The notes below the pieces were generated by a model. That model did not search any database and was not told the origin of the DNA. It saw nothing but the letters and a program-made list of their open reading frames with translations. Positions 26,560-35,063 of a DNA stretch of 64,000 nt are shown one piece after another (the first letter of the stretch is position 1; each line of letters starts with the position of its first letter). Location of the stretch: the NCBI RefSeq assembly GCF_030817655.1, contig NZ_JAUSZM010000003.1, forward strand, positions 4,092,001-4,156,000, read 5' to 3'. The translations under genes and the position numbers were made by a program. This DNA comes from Streptomyces sp. V4I2. GTDB lineage: Bacteria > Actinomycetota > Actinomycetes > Streptomycetales > Streptomycetaceae.

Positions 26560-26588
26560 AAATTACGGCCATGCCGATAGAAACGCAA
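26560..26588 (-). promoter_or_regulatory. promoter of the DMT transporter
   Basis: On the minus strand TTGCGT (26588-26583), a 17-bp spacer and TAATTT (26565-26560) form a good sigma-70-type promoter. The start codon lies about 72 bp downstream. Palindromes flank both hexamers. Confidence 0.6.
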
Positions 26589-26596
26589 GCGTTTCT
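26579..26596. promoter_or_regulatory. second palindrome overlapping the -35 region
   Basis: AGAAACGC and GCGTTTCT flank a 2-bp centre, a perfect 8-bp inverted repeat covering the proposed -35. The half-site GAAACG is shared with the downstream operator, suggesting that one regulator binds both. A weak hairpin on RNA is an alternative reading. Confidence 0.55.
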
Positions 26597-26724
26597 TTAT
26601 TCGTTTCGTGCCGAACGCGCCCCTGCCCGGACCGGGGCAGCCGGTCCGGGCAGGGGCAGAGGAAGGGTCAGAGGGAGGGAGACGGAGGAAGGCGGCAGAC
26701 GAGACGGTACGCCTCAGCCGCGGT

Positions 26725-27195
26725 CTATGGAGCGGACGTACCGCGTCCGGCCCGCGAGGACCGCCTCTCGTTGGCCATGGCGCTGGCGGCCAGACCCAGC
26801 AGGAAGCCGATGGCTCCGATGATGACGTTGTTCACGACGGTCCTGGTGGTGCTGACGTCACCTGATACGACCCAGGGTGCGACCACGGTCCACGCACCCA
26901 GTGCGCAGGCGGCCCAGGCCATGCCGTGAGTCCGCTCATAGGCGCGGCCGAAGCCTCCGCTCATCAACAGCGCGTAGGCGATGCCGACAACGAGGTTGTT
27001 GACCGCGAGCGCGCTCAGGTTGCTGAACCCCGCGATCCACGGGGAGGCCGCCAGGTACACGCCGGTGAGGAAGGCCAGTGATTCGATGGCCTGTGCCGCG
27101 GGTGTGCTGGTGGCGCGCTCCGCCATCTCATGACGGTTGCGCATGGCGACGATGTCGGGATGGGTTTCCATCGACGACCTGGGCGAGGTTGTCAC
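26725..27195 (-). CDS. SPW-repeat membrane protein
   Basis: 156 residues with four hydrophobic helices. Two SPW motifs are visible: AASPWIAGFSN (about residue 50) and VAPWVVSGD (about 110), each followed by NN-VVGIAYAL or NNVIIGAIGF; this is the two-repeat SPW family of small membrane proteins of unknown function. GGAGG at 27203-27207 (minus strand) sits 8 bp before GTG 27195, which is preferred; ATG 27201 is too close to it. Confidence 0.82.
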   Translation of the reverse strand: MTTSPRSSMETHPDIVAMRNRHEMAERATSTPAAQAIESLAFLTGVYLAASPWIAGFSNLSALAVNNLVVGIAYALLMSGGFGRAYERTHGMAWAACALGAWTVVAPWVVSGDVSTTRTVVNNVIIGAIGFLLGLAASAMANERRSSRAGRGTSAP

Positions 27196-27405
27196 TCCCA
27201 TCACCTCCGGGAAGTTCCGGCCGGTTTGTGGAGAACCCCGAGTACCCCTGTCGCCCGCCGACCGAACCCTCCGACCGAACCCTCCGGCCGGGTTCCCTGC
27301 CGCGTTCCCGGCTCGACCGGAGCACGACGCTCCGCGGCTCGAGGCGCGGGGTACCCGCCACGCCATGGTTCGCGTCAAGCAGTACGGCGTCGCCGCCTCC
27401 GGACG

Positions 27406-27714
27406 TCCGACCTCTGGAACGATCCGTACACCTTCGAACCGCGGCGCTTCCTGGACCGGCCGCCCCAGCGCGACGAACTCGTTCCGCAGGGCGGTGGCAA
27501 GCGTGCCACCGGTCACCGCTGCCCCGGTGAGGACGTCACGATCGCGCTGCTGAGCACCCTCGTGCCGCGGCTGGCCCGGCTGGTGTACGACGTGCCCGAA
27601 CAGGATCCGAGGATTCCGCTGAACCGCATACCGGCCCGCGTACGCAGCGGATTCGTGATCGAGGGGGTCCGGGTACCGGCCTCGGCTCGTCGCTCCGAGC
27701 GGGCGGCGAGCTGA
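27406..27714 (+). pseudogene. C-terminal fragment of a CYP152-like cytochrome P450
   Basis: About 102 residues match the end of a fatty-acid peroxygenase-type P450: LWNDPYTFEPRRFLDR, LVPQGGGKRATGHRCPGE with the heme-ligating Cys, then YDVPEQDPRIPLNRIPARV and GFVIEGV. The QGGG...GHRCPGE arrangement is characteristic of the CYP152 clan. Upstream (27200-27405) there is no I-helix, K-helix ExxR or other P450 sequence in any frame, so about three quarters of the gene is lost. No start codon or ribosome-binding site is apparent. Confidence 0.8.
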
Positions 27715-27761
27715 CAGTACGGACGCCACGGAGAAGAGACCGGGAGAAGGGACGGGATCCG

Positions 27762-28007
27762 ATGATCGCCGGCGATCATGTCCGCGAACTGCTCAACCGT
27801 GAGGACGACGCCGTGCTGGTGCTGCTCCGCGGCCGGGCCGAGGTGGTCCCGGCGCCGGAGCTGGACTCGGACCGCTGTCGCGGCGCGCTGCCGGTGGTCT
27901 CCGGCCGGGATCTCAGGGAACGCCTGGGTGCCGACCGGTCGGCACCCGACGACCCCGACGTGGTGGCGGCCGCCCTTGACGCGACCGTGAGGGAGCAGGG
28001 CGGCTGA
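27762..28007 (+). CDS. small hypothetical protein
   Basis: 81 residues from ATG 27762 (GGGA about 12 bp upstream). Soluble, leucine-, aspartate- and arginine-rich, without cysteine motifs or membrane segments (MIAGDHVRELLNREDDAVLV...). Third-position GC and the clean hairpin after the stop support a real gene. No family recognised. Confidence 0.6.
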   Translation: MIAGDHVRELLNREDDAVLVLLRGRAEVVPAPELDSDRCRGALPVVSGRDLRERLGADRSAPDDPDVVAAALDATVREQGG

Positions 28008-28014
28008 GGACGAC

Positions 28015-28053
28015 GGTTGCCGAGCGGACCGTACAACGGACCGCTCGGCAACC
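28015..28053. terminator. bidirectional terminator hairpin
   Basis: GGTTGCCGAGCGG (28015-28027) is perfectly complementary to CCGCTCGGCAACC (28041-28053), and inside the 13-nt loop another three base pairs can form. It lies between convergent genes (stops at 28007 and 28103). Confidence 0.85.
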
Positions 28054-28080
28054 CGCTCCCGGCCAGGTGCCGTTCCGGCG

Positions 28081-28110
28081 CCCTACTGGCCCCTACTGGC
28101 CCCTACTGGC
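28081..28110. repeat. three tandem 10-bp repeats at the end of the SDR gene
   Basis: CCCTACTGGC is repeated three times and overlaps the last codons of the minus-strand SDR gene (stop at 28103-28105). Confidence 0.75.
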
Positions 28111-29083
28111 TACGGCTCACCCGGCGCCCTGCGGTCACGGCCGCTCCCGCGAGCGCGGCGGCGACGGCCGTCCTGCGCATCGCGGTGCGCCGCCGCCCGT
28201 GCCAGCCGCCGTGCACGGCGCCCTCTCCGGGGGCAGGGACGTGCAGCACGCCGTGCGTGGCCGGGGCACTCTCGTCGTGGGACAGATGGCTCTTGTCCGC
28301 CTCCCGGGCCATCGCCCGCTCCGCGAGCCCCGGTGCCATGCGGGCCTGGCGCACCAGCGCGCGGCCCGCCGGGCCGACCACCACTTCGCGGTGCGGGTGG
28401 CGTACGAGGTCCACGACCGCCCGGGCGACCCGCTCGGGGCTGTAGACCGGCGGCACGGCGATCACCTTGCGCCCGGTGTAGTTGGCCGCCTGCTCGAAGT
28501 GCGGGGTGTCGATGGTCGCGGGCATCACCGTGCACACATGGATGCCCTTCACCCCCTCCACCCGCAGCTGCTGCCTCAGGCTCGATCCGAGTCCTTGGAC
28601 GGCGTACTTGGACATGCTGTACGGGTGGCAGTAGGGCTGGGCGATGGCGCCCGCGATGGACGAGATGTTGATCAGCGTGCCCGTGCCCTGCTCCCGCATC
28701 ACCCGCAGGGCCGCTCGCGCCCCGTGCACGTAGCCCATCACATTGACGTCCAGGACCTTGCGGAAGTCCTCCAGCGGCACGTCCTCGAAACGGCCGAAGG
28801 CGTTGACGGCCGCGTTGTTGACCCAGACGTCGATCCGGCCGAACTCCTCCACCGCTCGCCGTGCCAGGTTCTCGACCGCCCCCGCGTCCGTGGTGTCGGT
28901 CGGCACGACCAGCGTCCGTGCTCCCCGATGCTTCCCGCACTCTTTGGCGGTCGCCTCCAGTGCCTCCTCGCGGCGCGCGGCCAGCACCACGGCGCAGCCC
29001 TTGCGCGCGAACGCCTCGGCCGTGGCCCGTCCGATCCCGCTGGACGCTCCGGTCACCACCACCACGTGGTTTCGCAGTCCCAT
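28103..29083 (-). CDS. short-chain dehydrogenase/reductase with C-terminal extension
   Basis: 326 residues. Classical SDR motifs are VVVTGASSGIGRATAE (cofactor glycine motif, residues 8-23), NNAAVNAFG, INISSIAGA with the catalytic Ser, and YSMSKYAV with the catalytic Tyr-x3-Lys. The core ends near 250. An extra ~75 residues include Arg-rich sequence and a hydrophobic stretch (AVAAALAGAAVTAG) ending in RRVSRSQ, possibly a membrane tail. Substrate unknown. The first ATG of the Rossmann fold is used as start. Confidence 0.88.
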   Translation of the reverse strand: MGLRNHVVVVTGASSGIGRATAEAFARKGCAVVLAARREEALEATAKECGKHRGARTLVVPTDTTDAGAVENLARRAVEEFGRIDVWVNNAAVNAFGRFEDVPLEDFRKVLDVNVMGYVHGARAALRVMREQGTGTLINISSIAGAIAQPYCHPYSMSKYAVQGLGSSLRQQLRVEGVKGIHVCTVMPATIDTPHFEQAANYTGRKVIAVPPVYSPERVARAVVDLVRHPHREVVVGPAGRALVRQARMAPGLAERAMAREADKSHLSHDESAPATHGVLHVPAPGEGAVHGGWHGRRRTAMRRTAVAAALAGAAVTAGRRVSRSQ

Positions 29084-29161
29084 CCCGTACCTCCTCGGCT
29101 CTCCAGCTCTGTAGCTCTGTAGCTCTGGACGGGTACCCGGGACCGCCGAGTCGCCTCCGCG

Positions 29162-31282
29162 TCAGCGGTCCGATTCGTACTGCAGCACGAGGAGTGCGAC
29201 GTCGTCGGTGCGCTGCCCGGTCGCCCGAGCCTTCCTCAGCAGGTCGTCGATGAGCAGGTCCAGGTCCCGGTCGTCGGCGTGGGCGAGATGGTGGGCGAGG
29301 TGGGCGATGGAGTCGTCGAGGTCGACGCCCGGGGTCTCGATGAGGCCGTCGGTGTAGAAGGCGAGCATCAGACCCGGGGTGAGCGGGATCTCGGTGAGGG
29401 GGAAGGCAGCGTCGGGGTCGATCCCCAGGAGCGGTCAGGGCGGGACGTCGACGGGGCGGGTGTCGCCGTCGGGGAGGCGCAGAAGGGGTGGCGGGTGGCC
29501 GGCACTGGCCAGGGTCACGCGTCGGCGGGCGAAGTCGAGGTGGGCGTAGAGGCAGCTCGTGAAGAGGTCGGGGGCGAGGTCGGTGAGGAGCCGGTTGGTT
29601 CTGGTGAGGACCTGGTCCGGGGGTGTGCCGAGGGAGGCATGGGCGTAGACGCCGGTGCGGACCTGGCCCATCAGGGCGGCGGCGGCGACGTTGTGCCCCT
29701 GGACGTCGCCGATGACGGCCGCGGCAGCGGTGTCGCCGAGCCGGATCAGGTCGTAGAAGTCTCCGCCGATGTCCATGCCCCGGGTCGCGGGCAGGTAGCG
29801 GGCGGCGACCCGCAGGCCGGAGACGTGGGGAAGGGTGCGCGGGAGCAGTGCCTGCTGGAGGCCGTGGGCGAGCTCGTGCTTGGTGTCGTAGAGGCGGGCC
29901 CGGTCGAGGGCCTGCGCGACGAGCCCGGCGAGCGACGTCAGGACGGCGCGTTCCTCGGCCGGGAACGTGTGGGGACGGTCGTAGGACAGGACGCAGCAGC
30001 CGACGGGCCGGCTGGAGATGATCAGCGGCAGGAAGGCCCAGGCCTGCTTGCCGCTGATCAGCGGTGCCTCGGGGTAGATGCGCCGCATCTCCTCCGGGTC
30101 GGCGAAGAATGAGGGGATGCCGCTGCTGAGGGCATGCCCGGCCGGTGTGAGGTCGGTGTCGAGGGGCAGGCCGTCGAGACGCTCGATGGTGTGGGCGGCG
30201 TAGCCGCGGTATCCGGTGATCCGCAGCCGGCCGGCGTCGGCGGTGGACAGGACCAGGCCCTGGGCTCCGAAGGCGGGCATGATCTGGTCGGCGACCAGAT
30301 CGATGACGTCCTGGACGCCGACGACCTCGGTCAGCGCGGCCGCCAGGTGGGTGAGCTGGTAGAGCCGGCCCGCGCGGGACGGTGTGACGGTGTGCGGGGA
30401 CCGGGCGGACGCCGGCGAGGGCGGGGGCTGTGCACCGCTGGGCACGATACGGACGCTGATGCCGCTGGCGTCCGGGTAGAGATGGAAGTCGAGCCACTGG
30501 TCCGGTGGGCAGCACGCGGTGAACGAGACGGGCTCGCGGCTGAGCACCGCGGCACGGTAGCGGTCCTCGTAGGTGGGGTCGTCGAGCCAGCGCAGGGACT
30601 GCCACGGCAGGGTGCCCAGCAGTCCACCGGCCTCGCATCCCAGCAGGTCGCAGGCGCCGGAGCTGAGGTAGGTGAAGTGCCCCTCGAGATCCAGGGCGCA
30701 GCTTCCGCCGGGCAGACGCTCCACGAAGTCGGCGGCGGCCATCGCCGGGCTCGCGGACCGGCGGCCGGTCCCGGTGGGGACGACGCGGGGCCCCTCGCCG
30801 TCGGCCGGGGGCCTGTCGCGCCCGACGGCCTCCTCCAGCAGCCGGGCCAGGCGGCGGCAGCGGGAGGCGATGTGTCCCCGCTCCCGGCCGGTCATGTAGG
30901 GCGGCCGGGTGGCCGGCCACATCAGCAGCAGCACGCCCCTCCGGCGGATGCCGGTGACCGGCGCGGCGACCAACGCCAACGGGTAGGGCAGCACCATCGC
31001 GGTGCGCGGATAGGAGCGGGCCATCTCGTCCTGGCTGCCCACCCACACCATCCGGTCCTCGCGGACCGCGACGGCCACCGGTGCCGGAGCGGCCACCGGT
31101 ACCCTCGCCCACGGCTCGGCGAACTCGGCCGGGGCCCCGCACAGCACGTCCAGCCACAACAGTTGCTCGTCCAGCGCGAGCAGGTACAGCGCGCCGATGG
31201 ACGCGCCGGTCCGGCGCACCGTCTCCGCGAACACGGCATCCAACTCGCCGTTGTCGGCGGCCGGATCACCCGCGCTGGTCAC
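29162..31282 (-). pseudogene. GAF-PAS-GAF-PP2C (RsbU/SpoIIE-type) phosphatase with internal stop
   Basis: Starts at GTG 31282 (GGAGG 8 bp upstream). Domains in order: GAF (about residues 1-130), PAS (about 155-255, FVERLPGGSCALDLEGHFTY), GAF (about 300-440) and a PP2C/SpoIIE phosphatase from about 460 (GMDIGGDFYDLI, AVIGDVQGHNVAAAALMGQ). A TGA at 29435-29437 interrupts the frame after RPVDVPP. The same frame continues with PLLGIDPDAAFPL, LAFYTDGL, RTDDVALLVLQY, so a single codon (probably GGA Gly) became TGA. The truncated protein would lose the last phosphatase strand with the Asp in RTDD that binds metal. Such proteins control sigma factors through anti-anti-sigma dephosphorylation. Confidence 0.83.
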
Positions 31283-31452
31283 GAGGCACCTCCAGCATCG
31301 CGGGGAGATTCGCGGCCGGCCGGGGGGCGGCCCTCCGCTCCCCTCGGGGTGCGGCACCCGCACGCCGGACGTACCCGGACTCGCCCCTAGGAGGACGCTA
31401 CGCCCCTGGGCAGCGGTCGGCACGCCGTCCGACGCAGGCGCTCGCACACCGC

Positions 31453-31761
31453 TCAGCGGGCCCCTTCCCGCACCCGTGCCACCAGCGCGGTCGAGGAACG
31501 GCCGACCAGGTACGGCAGCAGCACCGCCTGGCCGCCCCACTCCTCCAGCAGCGCGGCCTCGGGCAGGTCGGCGCCGGCGTAGTCGCCGCCCTTCACCCAG
31601 ACCTGCGGGCGGAGGTCGGCCAGCAGCCGCTCGGGGGTGTCCTCGTCGAACACGGCGACGGCGTCGACGCAGGCGAGGGCGCTGAGCACGCGGACGCGGT
31701 CGGCCAGCGGGTTCACCGGCTCGCAGTGCGCGGCGACCGGGGAGACCTCCGTACTCATCAC
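31453..31761 (-). pseudogene. RfaE-type heptose-phosphate adenylyltransferase lacking its N-terminus
   Basis: 102 residues. It matches only the C-terminal half of HldE/RfaE2 adenylyltransferases: NPLADRVRVLSAL, VDAVAVFDEDTPERLLADLR, WVKGGDYAGADLPEA and LLPYLVGRSSTALVARV. The nucleotidyltransferase signature (GxFDxxHxGH) and about 60 preceding residues are absent; the protein instead begins MSTEVSPVAAHCEPV. A good GGAGG ribosome-binding site remains in front of GTG 31761/ATG 31758, and the start overlaps the stop of the upstream glycosyltransferase. This suggests an internal deletion after the start codon. It is not expected to be active. Confidence 0.72.
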
Positions 31762-32975
31762 GCCACCTCCGACCGGATCTCGTCACGTGCCGTGACGCGT
31801 TGGTAGACCTCTTCGACGCCGTCCGCGACGCGCTGCCAGGTGTAGCGGGCGAGAGCGGCTTGGCGACCGGCCGTGCCCATGGCGCGGCGCAGCCGTTCAC
31901 CGGCGAGCACGTCACGGACCGCCTCGGCTGTCGCCCCGAGATCGCCCACCGGTACCAGTCGCCCCGTCACCCCGTCGGAGACGGTGTCCCGGTGGCCGCC
32001 GACGTCGGTGGCCACGACGGGGACGGCACACGCCATCGCCTCCAACGGCACGATGCCGAACGGCTCGTACGTCGGCGTGCACAGCACGAGGTCCGCGCTG
32101 CCGATCAGCGCGGGCATCCGGGCCGGGTCCACGGCACCGAGCAGCCGCACCCGGTCGGCCACGCCGGACCGCTCGGCCAGACGCAGCAGTCGCCGCGCCT
32201 CCGGTTCGGCGTCCAGCAGGCCGGGCGGAGGCCCGCCCGCGATCAGGAGTTCGGTGTCGGGGAGCCGGGTGAGGGCCCGGACCGCCTGGTCGTAGCCCTT
32301 ACGGCGGACCAGCCGGCCACAGGACAGCAGCCGGTGCCGCTGCCGCCGTGCCGGGGTACCGACGGTCGGCACCCCGGGCCAGAACTGACCCACGTCCACC
32401 CCGCACGGCACCACGGACACCTGTCGCCTCGGTACGCCCAGGTCGGCCAGTTCGAGCACCTCGTCGGTGCAGGTCGCCAGGACCCGGTCGCAGCCCCGGC
32501 CGATCTGCCGCTCGATACCCACCCGCTCGGCCGGACTGGTGTCCTCGTGGCCCTGATGACGCCGCTTGACCGTGCCCAGCGCATGAAACGTCTGCACCAC
32601 CGGAATACCGCGGGGCCGGGCACCGATCCGGGCGGCCATGCCGGACATCCAGAAATGGGCATGCACCACGTCGGGCCGCTCACGGGGGAAGGCATGTGCG
32701 AGGTAGGCGCCGAACGCCGGCATGTGCGGGAACAGGTCGTCCTTGGGCACGGCCTCGGGCGGCCCGGCCGGCACATGCTCGACCACCGCACCCCCGGGCA
32801 GCCCCACCCGGTCCGGCAGACGCGTGCCATCGCGGCGGGTGTAGACCGTCACGTCATGCCCACGCCGGGCCAACTCCTCCGAGAGGCGGGCCACATACAC
32901 GTTCTGGCCACCGGCATCGACACCACCCAGCGCGGCCAGCGGACTGGCATGCTCGGACACCATGGCAATCCTCAT
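31758..32975 (-). CDS. GT4-family glycosyltransferase
   Basis: 405 residues with the GT-B layout. The N-terminal half begins MRIAMVSEHASPLAALGGVDAGGQNVYV..., and the HAHFWMSG segment lies near residue 105. The C-terminal donor-binding half has GRLVRRKGYDQAVRAL and the EX7E motif in YEPFGIVPLEAMAC. It resembles actinobacterial sucrose-phosphate-synthase- and MshA-like enzymes. It probably adds a sugar in the heptose-type saccharide encoded here. Its start overlaps the stop of the chimeric pseudogene upstream (ATGA). Confidence 0.88.
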   Translation of the reverse strand: MRIAMVSEHASPLAALGGVDAGGQNVYVARLSEELARRGHDVTVYTRRDGTRLPDRVGLPGGAVVEHVPAGPPEAVPKDDLFPHMPAFGAYLAHAFPRERPDVVHAHFWMSGMAARIGARPRGIPVVQTFHALGTVKRRHQGHEDTSPAERVGIERQIGRGCDRVLATCTDEVLELADLGVPRRQVSVVPCGVDVGQFWPGVPTVGTPARRQRHRLLSCGRLVRRKGYDQAVRALTRLPDTELLIAGGPPPGLLDAEPEARRLLRLAERSGVADRVRLLGAVDPARMPALIGSADLVLCTPTYEPFGIVPLEAMACAVPVVATDVGGHRDTVSDGVTGRLVPVGDLGATAEAVRDVLAGERLRRAMGTAGRQAALARYTWQRVADGVEEVYQRVTARDEIRSEVA

Positions 32976-33427
32976 CAGGCCACCACCTCCTTCAGCAACC
33001 GCTCCCAGTCATCCAGGAAACGCGACAACCCGTACCGGGCCAGCACCGCCGCCCGCGCCCCCTCACCCACCGAACGGGCAGCCAACGGATCAGCCAGAAA
33101 ACCCCGCACCGCCTCCACCAGACGCAACAACAACGCCGTCGGCAGCGGACACTAATGAAACGACGTCAGGATCAACGCCGCATCCGCGTCGATCATGTCG
33201 ATGAGCTGCTCGACCTCCCCACGCCCCACCGGCGCAGGCTCCAGCCCCACCCACGGCGCATCCCACACCAGGATGTCGTCCACCCCCGGCAGCAACCGGG
33301 CCGCCGCAGCACCCCGCGGCCCGCACAACATGGTCACCGAGTCCGCCCGGGCCGCCACCGCACGAACCGCCGGCCCAGCAAGCAGCACATCACCGAAACT
33401 GTCCAACCGCGCCACCAGAGCCTTCAC
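32975..33427 (-). pseudogene. heptosyltransferase / glycosyltransferase chimera with an amber codon
   Basis: From GTG 33427 (overlapping the gmhB stop), about 91 residues match the N-terminus of GT9 heptosyltransferases (KALVARLDSFGDVLLAGPAV, LCGPRGAAAARLLPGVDDI, DADAALILTSFH). A TAG at 33152-33154 replaces the expected Gln codon. The same frame continues with CPLPTALLLRL and then, without a break, VEAVRGFLADPLAARSVGEG and YGLSRFLDDWERLLKEVVA. The latter is the C-terminus of an unrelated GT4 glycosyltransferase. The remaining ~230 residues of the heptosyltransferase and the front of the second enzyme are missing, so a deletion fused two genes. Function is lost. Confidence 0.82.
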
Positions 33428-34014
33428 CGCCCCCACCCACCCATGTCGTAGGCGGCCTCGATGGGCCGTTCGTCGGCCAGGACCCGGCCCGTCGGCGGTC
33501 CGTTCAGCACGGCCCGGACGGCGGTCAGGACGTCGGGGGCCACATGGTCCGCGGCTGCCGTCTCCTCCGGGCGGGTCTGCGGGGTGGGGACGAGGATGCC
33601 GTGGGCGCCGGCCCGGCGTGCGGCCTCGACGTCGCCGCCGATGTCGCCGATCACCACGCAGTCCGAGGGGGCCGTGCACAGGCGTCCGGCCGCCCACAGG
33701 ATGAGGCCCGGTTCGGGTTTGCGGCAGTGGCAGCCGTCGTCGGGGCCGTGCGGGCACACGCCCCACACGTCGAAGGGGCCGAGGAGTTCGTCGACGCGAT
33801 GGTTGACGCGGCGGACGTCGGCGTTGGTGATCAGTCCGCGCGCGATGCCGGACTGGTTGGTGACGACACCGGTGCGGATGCCGCGCGAGCGCAGCAGGCC
33901 GAGTGCCTCGCGGGCGCCCTCGACGGGGCGGACGCGGTCGGGGTCGCCGTTGTAGGGCACGTCGTGGACGAGGGTGCCGTCGCGGTCGAACAGCACGGCG
34001 TTGACGCGGGTCAT
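33424..34014 (-). CDS. gmhB: D-glycero-D-manno-heptose 1,7-bisphosphate phosphatase
   Basis: 196-residue HAD-superfamily histidinol-phosphatase-like enzyme. Motif I is FDRDGTLVHD (nucleophile Asp about residue 8), then VTNQSGIARG (motif II) and a zinc loop CPHGPDDGCHCRKP. Motifs III/IV are KPEPG and VIGDIGGDVEAARRAGA. It removes the C7 phosphate in ADP/GDP-heptose synthesis. GGGAGG precedes ATG 34014, and both ends overlap neighbouring genes by 4 bp. The C-terminus (about residues 165-196) extends beyond the core. Confidence 0.9.
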   Translation of the reverse strand: MTRVNAVLFDRDGTLVHDVPYNGDPDRVRPVEGAREALGLLRSRGIRTGVVTNQSGIARGLITNADVRRVNHRVDELLGPFDVWGVCPHGPDDGCHCRKPEPGLILWAAGRLCTAPSDCVVIGDIGGDVEAARRAGAHGILVPTPQTRPEETAAADHVAPDVLTAVRAVLNGPPTGRVLADERPIEAAYDMGGWGR

Positions 34015-35063
34015 GGCGCCACCTCCCGCCAGGCGGGGGCGTGCCGGTGCCGCCACAGGCCGTTCAGCCAGTGCCAGGTCGCCGCGGGCGGGATCAGCGC
34101 ACTGGTCACGAGCATGGTGGTCACCTCGTAGCGGGTGCGCGGCCCGGCCACGATGCGCGCCCGGGCGAACTCACCGGTGCCGACGGCCCAGCCCAGTGCG
34201 GCCGTCGCGGCGGCCCGGCGGTGTCCGGCGACCGCGAGCCCGCACGCGGCGGCACCGGCCGCGGTGAGCGCGAGGTGCCTGCGCAGCCGGCCGCGGGGGG
34301 CGATGGCCTTCTGCCACCAGTCGGGCCCGTGCAGATGCCGCATCAGGGCGTCGTCGGCGTTGCCGCGCTGGGCACGCAGGGACACCCAGCGGTCGGCGGG
34401 GCGCACGGGGTGGCGGGTGGTGCGGCGGCCCTGCCGGATGCGCCAGCCCGCGTCGAGGACCCGCAGGGCGAGGTCGGCGTCCTCGCGGAAGGCCCGCCGG
34501 AAGCGCTCGTCGAAGCCGCCGACCTGCTTCAGCGCGTCGGTGCGGTAGGCCATGTCGGCGGTGATCCAGCGGGCCTGCGCGAGACCGGCGGTGCCCCGTT
34601 CCCAGTCGGTGGGGCGCCGCTCGCCGGGCAGCGGCACGGCGATCACGCCCTGCACGCCGGCGGTGTCGGGGCTCGTGTCGGCAAGGTCCTCGACCAGCTG
34701 ATCGCACCAGTGCGGGCCGACCTGGACGTCGTCGTCGAGGAAGGCCACCCAGGGCGAAGTGACGGCGCGCAGACCGGTGTTGCGGGCGGCGGCGGGTCCG
34801 CGTCCGCCGCTCGTCACCACGATCGTGCGCTCGCGCAGGTCGCCCAGGACGCTCAGCGGGTGCTCCCACCGCCCGGGATCGGGGTCGGGGTCGGGCCGGT
34901 CGTCGACCAGGACGATCTCGTCCGGCTTCGGGCCGGTCGCGGCGACCAGCGCGGCCAGGCAGTCGGCCAGCGTGTCCCGCACCAGCGTCGGAACCACCAC
35001 GGCGTAGGCGGTGTGGGTGCGGGTCGCACCGTTCGGGCCGGTCGCACCGTTCGGGCCGGTCAT
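34011..35063 (-). CDS. GT2-family glycosyltransferase
   Basis: 350 residues. The GT-A fold shows VVVPTLVRDTLADCLAAL, VLVDDR-like, GRGPAAARNTGL and the metal-binding VAFLDDDVQVG, with an acceptor-side REDADLALR motif. Two weakly hydrophobic segments lie after residue 265. The first residues contain a duplicated NGATGPNGAT stretch from an 18-bp repeat (35026-35060). It is likely to assemble the same saccharide as the neighbouring enzymes. GGGGGAGG precedes ATG 35063, and the start overlaps the carbamoyltransferase stop. Confidence 0.87.
   Translation of the reverse strand: MTGPNGATGPNGATRTHTAYAVVVPTLVRDTLADCLAALVAATGPKPDEIVLVDDRPDPDPDPGRWEHPLSVLGDLRERTIVVTSGGRGPAAARNTGLRAVTSPWVAFLDDDVQVGPHWCDQLVEDLADTSPDTAGVQGVIAVPLPGERRPTDWERGTAGLAQARWITADMAYRTDALKQVGGFDERFRRAFREDADLALRVLDAGWRIRQGRRTTRHPVRPADRWVSLRAQRGNADDALMRHLHGPDWWQKAIAPRGRLRRHLALTAAGAAACGLAVAGHRRAAATAALGWAVGTGEFARARIVAGPRTRYEVTTMLVTSALIPPAATWHWLNGLWRHRHAPAWREVAP

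Noticed and set aside
28110..31157. Long minus-strand frame across the SDR and phosphatase genes
   Set aside because: It is a shifted frame of two recognisable genes and encodes Arg/Pro/Gly-rich sequence without domains.
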